Source: Flavobacteriaceae bacterium (lineage in GTDB: Bacteria > Bacteroidota > Bacteroidia > Flavobacteriales > Flavobacteriaceae). Taken from it: a stretch of DNA of 64,000 nt. This document shows, piece by piece, positions 57,795-64,000 of this stretch (positions within the stretch are counted from its first letter, which is position 1; the number at the start of each line of letters is the position of its first letter). The stretch lies in assembly GCA_947491985.1 (NCBI GenBank), contig CANLLR010000008.1:21093-85092 (forward strand), read 5' to 3'. The notes under the pieces were generated by a model that had not been told where the DNA came from, ran no database searches, and saw nothing but the letters and a program-made list of their open reading frames with translations. The position numbers and the translations under genes were made by a program.

Positions 57795-60353
57795 TTGACA
57801 CTTTTGAAAAAGCACCTCACAAAAATAGCACTATTTGTTTTAATTGGAAGCATCTTGATGTCATGTAATATGACTAAAAGGGTTCCGGCTAACAAAAGGT
57901 TACTATTGAAAAACGAAATTGTGGTTGACGATAAAATAGCAACCGACGGCGACGCTTTTAATCAATTGTATCAAAAACCCAATAGCTCTATTTTAGGGTA
58001 TCGATTGCGATTAAATTTGTACAATTTAGCCAAGCAAAATACCGATTCGATGTATAAATTAAAATACCTCAACAACCCAAAAAAATACAACCGTCGCGCC
58101 AAATTACTGTCGAAGAAACAAGTCAATCGTCTAGGCCATTCTTTTTGGTATGAAGGCATTCATAATTTTTTAAAAGAAACCGGCGAAGCTCCCGTAATAC
58201 TCGATTCAAACAGCACTAAGAAATCACTCAAAAGATTGCGAGCTTATTATTATCATCAAGGTTTTTTTGATGTAAAAACCAGTGCCAATTCTGATACATC
58301 GCAAGCCAAAAAAGCGTTCTTAAAATACAAAGTGGAAAAAGGTGCTGGATATCGTATTGACACTATATCAACCGCAATTCTTACACCAGCTTTAGATTCA
58401 TTATACAACTCCAAAAAAGCCGCTTCATTTATCGTTTCCGGAAAACAATATGCTAAAGTAGACGTCGATAACGAGCGCAGTCGAATTTCAAAAGACTTCA
58501 GAAATAGCGGCGTGTTTTTCTTTCAACAAAATTATATCGAATACGATTTGGATACCATAAACACTGGCAAAAAAGTAAACATCAAAGTAAAAATTAACGA
58601 TCAAATTGTTCGAACTACCGACTCTACGAATACGCAACCTTTTAAAATATTCAAAGTCAATCGGGTGAATATTTTTACCGATTCGAATGTAAAAAGCAAC
58701 TCTCCCATCAAAGACAGTATTCAATACAAAGGGTTTAATTTATACAGTGAAAACAAATTAAAATACCGACCAAAATCGGTAGTAAATGCTATTTTCATTT
58801 CGCCTGGAAGCATCTATTCAGACGAAAGAACCGTTTTGACTACGAAATACTTGAGTAATCTGAGGGTTTTTAATTACCCTTCCATTCAATATAAGATTGA
58901 TCCAAAAGACGAAAATGGGTTAATAGCCAACATTTATTTGTTGCCAAGGAAAAAATTTACCTTCAATCCCGCAGTCGATTTTACGCGTTCGAACATTCAA
59001 GATTTTGGTATTTCAGGAAGTGCCTCTTTGGGAATCCGAAATGTTTTTAACGGTGCCGAAACTTTTGAAATCGGATTTAGAGGAAATACCGGTTCATCAA
59101 GGCACTTGGCCAATCCCGACAACACTTTTTTCAACATTTTTGAAGTTGGTGTCGATGCCAAATTGAATTTTCCTCGAGTGCTTTTTCCAATTAATGTAGA
59201 CCGAATTATACGTAAATCGATGATTCCGTTCACTACTTTTAGTGTAGGTTTTGCCAAACAAACCAATATCGGTCTCGACAAACAAAATTTCACAACTGCC
59301 TTTACTTATAACTGGACACCTAGAAGAAATACTTCAGCCCGTTTTGATTTGTTCAACATTCAATTTGTGAGAAACGTAAATATTAGTAATTACTTTAATA
59401 TTTACCAATCCTCCTACGAGACCTTGTCGCAAGTTGCAAACAATCCAATTTATAATGTAGATTCAGAATATTTTGGCTCCAACGGTTTGACAATTGAAAA
59501 CGGTACAAACTATTTTCTGAACGCTGTTTTAGGACCAAATCCTTCCATTTTTCCATCCGACACCGATTTAAAAACCATCCGAAGTATTAATGAACGAAAA
59601 AAACGTTTAACCGAAAACAACCTAATTTTTGCTTCAAGTTTTAGTTTTTCGAAGACCACAAAAAAAGAACTTACCGATGAGAAATTTTATGCCTTTAAAA
59701 CCAAAATTGAATCAGCAGGAAACTTCCTTTCTTTGTTAGCAAGAGCTTCAAAACAATTAGAAAATCAAGGCGGTGCCAATACGTTTTTTGAAGTAGAATA
59801 TTCACAATACATCAAAGGTGAAATCGAATACATCAAACATTGGGATTTAAAGCGGAAGAAAGTAATTGCCGTTCGAACTTTTGCTGGTTTGGCCATTCCA
59901 TACGGAAATTCGGAAAGTGTACCATTTTCTCGAAGTTATTTTGGCGGCGGAACCAACGACAATCGTGCTTGGCAGCCTTATAGTTTAGGACCAGGAAGCA
60001 GTGGTGGTTTGAATGATTTTAATGAAGCTAATATGAAATTGACGTTGAATGCAGAATTTCGATTTAATATTTCTGGACCGTGGAATGGGGTTTTATTTGC
60101 CGATGTTGGAAACATTTGGAACGTACTCGATAATGTAGAAGATGAAAAATACCAATTTAAAGGACTCAATTCATTGAAGAATGTGGCATTAGGAACTGGA
60201 TTCGGAATTCGCTATGACTTTGGTATATTTGTTCTTCGTGGCGAGTTGGGTTTAAAAACATTTAATCCAGCCAAAGAAGAAGGAGAGAAATGGTTTAAAG
60301 AAATTAATTTATCACAATCAGTTATAAATATCGGAATAAATTATCCATTCTAA
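57795..60353 (+). CDS. BamA/TamA family outer membrane protein (TamL-like lipoprotein)
   Basis: Lipobox GSILMSCNMTKRVPANKRLLLKNEI; C-terminal Omp85 barrel (SYFGGGTNDNRAW, GLGTGFGIRYDFGIFVLRGELGL-like). Confidence 0.88.
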   Translation: MTLLKKHLTKIALFVLIGSILMSCNMTKRVPANKRLLLKNEIVVDDKIATDGDAFNQLYQKPNSSILGYRLRLNLYNLAKQNTDSMYKLKYLNNPKKYNRRAKLLSKKQVNRLGHSFWYEGIHNFLKETGEAPVILDSNSTKKSLKRLRAYYYHQGFFDVKTSANSDTSQAKKAFLKYKVEKGAGYRIDTISTAILTPALDSLYNSKKAASFIVSGKQYAKVDVDNERSRISKDFRNSGVFFFQQNYIEYDLDTINTGKKVNIKVKINDQIVRTTDSTNTQPFKIFKVNRVNIFTDSNVKSNSPIKDSIQYKGFNLYSENKLKYRPKSVVNAIFISPGSIYSDERTVLTTKYLSNLRVFNYPSIQYKIDPKDENGLIANIYLLPRKKFTFNPAVDFTRSNIQDFGISGSASLGIRNVFNGAETFEIGFRGNTGSSRHLANPDNTFFNIFEVGVDAKLNFPRVLFPINVDRIIRKSMIPFTTFSVGFAKQTNIGLDKQNFTTAFTYNWTPRRNTSARFDLFNIQFVRNVNISNYFNIYQSSYETLSQVANNPIYNVDSEYFGSNGLTIENGTNYFLNAVLGPNPSIFPSDTDLKTIRSINERKKRLTENNLIFASSFSFSKTTKKELTDEKFYAFKTKIESAGNFLSLLARASKQLENQGGANTFFEVEYSQYIKGEIEYIKHWDLKRKKVIAVRTFAGLAIPYGNSESVPFSRSYFGGGTNDNRAWQPYSLGPGSSGGLNDFNEANMKLTLNAEFRFNISGPWNGVLFADVGNIWNVLDNVEDEKYQFKGLNSLKNVALGTGFGIRYDFGIFVLRGELGLKTFNPAKEEGEKWFKEINLSQSVINIGINYPF

Positions 60354-60413
60354 TTTTAGAAATTATTATTTTTGTCTTCCGAAATATCGGAATTAACTAA
60401 TTCACATCAACAA

Positions 60414-61481
60414 ATGTCACACAACATAAAAACCGGAGTTGCTACTGGAGATGAAGTACAAGCTATTTTTAGCTATGCTAAAGAAAAAGGATTCGCTCTA
60501 CCCGCAGTTAATGTAATTGGTTCGAGTACCATAAATTGCGTAATCGAAACCGCAGCGAAATTAAACGCACCCGTTATTATTCAGTTTTCAAACGGTGGCG
60601 CACAATTTAATGCGGGCAAAGGTTTGTCTAATGAAAATGAAAAATCAGCCATTGCTGGAGGAATAGCAGGAGCCAAACACATACATACTTTGGCAGAAGC
60701 TTACGGAGCAACTGTTATTCTTCATACCGATCATTGCGCTAAAAAATTATTACCTTGGATTGACGGTTTGTTGACTGCTTCTGAAAAGCATTTTGCCGAA
60801 ACAGGTAAACCGTTGTATTCATCACACATGATTGATTTATCGGAAGAACCAATTCATGAAAATATTGAAATCTGTAAGACCTATTTGGCGCGAATGAGCA
60901 AAATGGGAATGACATTAGAAATCGAATTGGGCATCACAGGTGGTGAAGAAGATGGTGTGGACAATTCGGATGTGGACAGTTCAAAATTATATACGCAACC
61001 TGATGAAGTGGCTTATGCATACGAAGAATTGATGAAAATTTCTCCTCGTTTCACTATTGCAGCTGCTTTTGGAAACGTTCATGGTGTTTACAAACCTGGA
61101 AACGTAAAATTAACGCCTAAAATCTTGAAAAATTCACAAGATTATGTGCAGAACAAATTTGGAACGGGTGCTAATCCAGTTGATTTTGTTTTTCATGGAG
61201 GTTCGGGATCTACTTTGGAAGAAATACGCGAAGCCATTTCGTATGGTGTAATCAAAATGAATATTGACACCGATTTGCAATTTGCATTTACCGAAGGAAT
61301 TCGCGATTACATGACCTCAAAAATCGATTATTTGAGAACTCAAATTGGAAGCCCAGACGGTGCCGATTCGCCAAATAAAAAACATTACGATCCAAGAAAA
61401 TGGGTCCGTGAAGGTGAAATGACGTTTAACAAACGATTAGAACAGGCGTTTGCTGATTTAAACAATGTAAATACTCTTTAA
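60414..61481 (+). CDS. fbaA: Fructose-bisphosphate aldolase, class II
   Basis: ALPAVNVIGSSTINCVIETAAKLNAPVIIQFSNGGA, ILHTDHCAKKLLPWIDGLL, FHGGSGSTLEEIREAISYGVIKMNIDTD. Confidence 0.97.
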   Translation: MSHNIKTGVATGDEVQAIFSYAKEKGFALPAVNVIGSSTINCVIETAAKLNAPVIIQFSNGGAQFNAGKGLSNENEKSAIAGGIAGAKHIHTLAEAYGATVILHTDHCAKKLLPWIDGLLTASEKHFAETGKPLYSSHMIDLSEEPIHENIEICKTYLARMSKMGMTLEIELGITGGEEDGVDNSDVDSSKLYTQPDEVAYAYEELMKISPRFTIAAAFGNVHGVYKPGNVKLTPKILKNSQDYVQNKFGTGANPVDFVFHGGSGSTLEEIREAISYGVIKMNIDTDLQFAFTEGIRDYMTSKIDYLRTQIGSPDGADSPNKKHYDPRKWVREGEMTFNKRLEQAFADLNNVNTL

Positions 61482-61482
61482 A

Positions 61483-61552
61483 ATTATTTTAAATTCTAAA
61501 TTTTGAATTTTAAATTAACACTGAATGACAGTCATTCAAAATTCATAATAAC
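61483..61552. repeat. Heptameric array spanning the fbaA-accD spacer, second half inverted
   Basis: attattt/taaattc/taaattt/tgaattt/taaatta/acactga/atgacag/tcattca/aaattca/taataac; includes GAATGAC-a-GTCATTC. Confidence 0.75.
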
Positions 61553-61559
61553 AAAAACT

Positions 61560-62414
61560 ATGGCTTGGTTTAAAAGAACAGAAAAAGGAATTACGACTGC
61601 AACGGAAGATAAAAAGGATGTACCCAAAGGACTTTGGTACAAATCACCAACGGGTAAAATTATCGATCAAGACGAGTTAGCTCGCAATTTATGGGTGAGT
61701 CCTGAAGATGATTTTCATGTTCGCATTGGAAGTGCTGAATACTTTGAGATTTTGTTTGACAACAATGAATTCAAAGAATTGGATGCTAAAATGACGTCAA
61801 AAGATCCTTTGCATTTTGTGGATACCAAAAAATATTCTGATCGTTTAAAAGACGTGATGGACAAAACTAAATTGAAAGACGCCGTTCGAACTGCAGTTGG
61901 TAAATCAAAAGGGAAAGATTTGGTGGTTTGTTGTATGGATTTTGTTTTCATAGGTGGTTCAATGGGAGCAGTTGTGGGAGAAAAAATAGCAAGAGGAATT
62001 GATCATTCGATAAAAAACAACATTCCGTTTGTGATGATATCCAAATCGGGTGGCGCTCGTATGATGGAAGCAGCTTATTCGTTAATGCAATTGGCCAAAA
62101 CCTCTGCAAAATTAGCGCAGTTGGCTGAGGCTCAAATTCCGTATATCTCGTTATGCACCGATCCAACCACAGGAGGAACTACTGCGTCTTACGCTATGTT
62201 AGGCGATATCAATATTGGCGAACCAGGCGCTTTGATTGGATTTGCCGGACCAAGAGTGGTAAAAGATACGACAGGTAAAGATTTACCAGAAGGATTTCAA
62301 ACGTCAGAGTTTTTATTAGAGCACGGATTTTTGGATTTCATCGCACACCGAAAAGAATTAAAAAACAAAATTAATTTGTATTTGGATTTGATTTTGAATG
62401 AAGAAATACGATAA
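61560..62414 (+). CDS. accD: Acetyl-CoA carboxylase carboxyltransferase subunit beta
   Basis: [97 protein letters not shown]. Confidence 0.97.
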   Translation: MAWFKRTEKGITTATEDKKDVPKGLWYKSPTGKIIDQDELARNLWVSPEDDFHVRIGSAEYFEILFDNNEFKELDAKMTSKDPLHFVDTKKYSDRLKDVMDKTKLKDAVRTAVGKSKGKDLVVCCMDFVFIGGSMGAVVGEKIARGIDHSIKNNIPFVMISKSGGARMMEAAYSLMQLAKTSAKLAQLAEAQIPYISLCTDPTTGGTTASYAMLGDINIGEPGALIGFAGPRVVKDTTGKDLPEGFQTSEFLLEHGFLDFIAHRKELKNKINLYLDLILNEEIR

Positions 62415-62460
62415 ATTTTAACCGCAAAGTACACAATGATTTTTTGCTAAAAACGCAAAG

Positions 62461-62492
62461 AAAAACCTCAAACAAAAAGTTGGGGTTTTTTT
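62461..62492 (+). terminator. accD terminator AAAAACCTCAAA...GTTGGGGTTTTTTT
   Basis: Inverted repeat with T run after the accD stop. Confidence 0.75.
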
Positions 62493-62558
62493 ATTCATTG
62501 AAGGTTAAAAAAGTTCCGTGCTTTGCTTAATACATTGCGCCTTTGCTATTAAATGCTT

Positions 62559-63809
62559 TTAAAAACCACTTCGAATTGCTTCTACCGGATCTAATTTAGA
62601 TGCAGAAATGGCAGGTAAAATTCCAGCAATTAAACCAATAATGGCAGCTAATGAAGTTCCTAAAAGAATATTTCCAAAGCTGAGTACAAAGTCAAAATCG
62701 AGTGCTTTGGTTAAAATAATCGTGATCAGCCAAACCAAAAGCAAACCGATTGCGCCGCCAATTAAACAAAGTATGATGGCTTCAAAAAGGAATTGAAACA
62801 GTATGAATTTATTTTTGGCTCCTAACGATTTTTGAATTCCAATTAAATTTGTTCGTTCTTTCACTGAAACAAACATAATATTGGCTATTCCGAAACCGCC
62901 AACCAATAACGAAAATCCAGCGATTATCCATCCCACAAAATTCATCGTGCCAATAATTCCGTCTAACAATTCTGTAAACCCTGAAAGTACGCTGATAAAA
63001 AAGCTATTAATATCGCCCGTTTTCATACCGCGTTTGTTGCGAAGTTTTTGTGTGATATCCGCTTGAAATTCGTCCATGTCTATGTCTTTTTTGGGCGAAA
63101 TGATGATCATGTGGCGAATATTTTCATTGCTGTCACCAAAGCGCCTTCTTATATAGTTGACTGGAATGTAAACCGATGTATCGTTACTTTGTCCGAACAT
63201 CCCTTCGCCTTGTTTTTTCAAAACACCAATCACTTGAAATCGCTGACCGTAAAGTCGCACTTCCTTTCCAATTGGATCCACATCTTCAAAAAGTGTTTCT
63301 GCAATTTGATCGCCAATAACAATTACTTGTGCTCCCGAATTCGATTCGGATTCATTATAAAACCGTCCATCTGAAAATTCCAGCCCTTGAATATCAACAA
63401 ATTCATGTGAAACACAAATAATGTTCACACCACTGGCTGTATTGGTATCGTATTTTATATTCTCTGGAGTAACAATGAGTTGAAAACCCAACTGTTTGGC
63501 ATTGGGTAGTGCCGTTTTTAAATATTCGTATTCTTCATACGAAATTTCGGGAAATTGTTCTCTTTTCCATCGTGGAATTTCAGAAGGACCAAAAGTAAAT
63601 TTCGCCAAATAGACCGTGTTTTTATCCAAACTACTCAAGTCTTTTTTTATTTTTCTGTCTAACGAATCTACTGCGGCTAAAACGGCTATGATAGAAAAAA
63701 TTCCAATGGTAATACCTAACAACGAAAGTAAGGTCCGCAACTTATTGTTTCGCAATGCATTCATTGCAAAACTGAAACTCTCTTTAATTAATCGCAAGTA
63801 AACTATCAT
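62559..63809 (-). CDS. MacB-like ABC transporter permease
   Basis: MIVYLRLIKESFSFAMNALRNNKLRTLLSLLGITIGIFSIIAVLAAVDSL; C-terminal AIIGLIAGILPAISASKLDPVEAIR. Confidence 0.93.
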   Translation of the reverse strand: MIVYLRLIKESFSFAMNALRNNKLRTLLSLLGITIGIFSIIAVLAAVDSLDRKIKKDLSSLDKNTVYLAKFTFGPSEIPRWKREQFPEISYEEYEYLKTALPNAKQLGFQLIVTPENIKYDTNTASGVNIICVSHEFVDIQGLEFSDGRFYNESESNSGAQVIVIGDQIAETLFEDVDPIGKEVRLYGQRFQVIGVLKKQGEGMFGQSNDTSVYIPVNYIRRRFGDSNENIRHMIIISPKKDIDMDEFQADITQKLRNKRGMKTGDINSFFISVLSGFTELLDGIIGTMNFVGWIIAGFSLLVGGFGIANIMFVSVKERTNLIGIQKSLGAKNKFILFQFLFEAIILCLIGGAIGLLLVWLITIILTKALDFDFVLSFGNILLGTSLAAIIGLIAGILPAISASKLDPVEAIRSGF

Positions 63810-63889
63810 AAGCTGAAATCTATTCCAAAGGTAAGCATTAGTAAATAATTTGGACCAAATGTTACAGAAATTCAAGACAAAAAATCGCT

Positions 63890-63966
63890 TAACCCTGATG
63901 GAGGGAATATCCTTTTTATTTTTTTTTGCAAAAAACAATAAAAAGATAGGACGAACAGCAAGAAAA
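63890..63966 (+). repeat. Structured dispersed repeat, copy 5
   Basis: AACCCTGATGGAGGGAATATCC; stem CTTTTTATT (63912-63920) / AATAAAAAG (63937-63945); ATAGGACGAACAGCA. Confidence 0.85.
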
Positions 63967-64000
63967 AGGAAAACAAAAATGCCTGCCCAATCGTTTCAAA

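Overview
This is a 64 kb AT-rich chromosomal window from a Bacteroidota bacterium, very likely Flavobacterium or a close relative. Support for that includes GldA, PorT, T9SS sorting tails, GLPGLI proteins and TAnnTTTG promoters. Most genes are housekeeping: aromatic amino-acid biosynthesis (aroA, pheA, aminotransferase, tyrA, DAHP synthase/chorismate mutase), a methionine/SAM block (metF, split metH, metK), etfAB, thyA/folA, menG/porT, fbaA, accD, a membrane pyrophosphatase and a GH20/aspartylglucosaminidase/CutC/GH2 operon. I saw no CRISPR array, rRNA, tRNA, prophage or transposase. The unusual content is regulatory and repetitive. (1) A ribosome-mediated attenuator lies ahead of pheA: a 29-aa leader peptide MSKFVTYYNNFSYFFFWKRKGLVLCYIKK, an antiterminator GGGATTG/CAATCCC, and a 9-bp terminator with a U8 tract. 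(2) About 14 loci carry quasi-tandem repeats with a strict 7-bp period. Each locus has its own heptamer. They fill intercistronic spacers, often as inverted pairs, and occur in frame inside coding genes (four times in aroA, once in metH, once at a DUF3857 gene start). (3) A dispersed structured repeat (AGCCCTGAT..GG.AATCCTTTTT...AAAAAGAT..ACG.ATAGCAGG) has apparent compensatory changes in two helices. (4) A SAM-I riboswitch precedes metH and a SAM-II riboswitch precedes metK. (5) Other items: long dispersed hairpins, an A9 frameshift in a 2TM gene, and a Cys/Met-rich tail on the pyrophosphatase. All calls come from reading the sequence; no database search or folding program was run.
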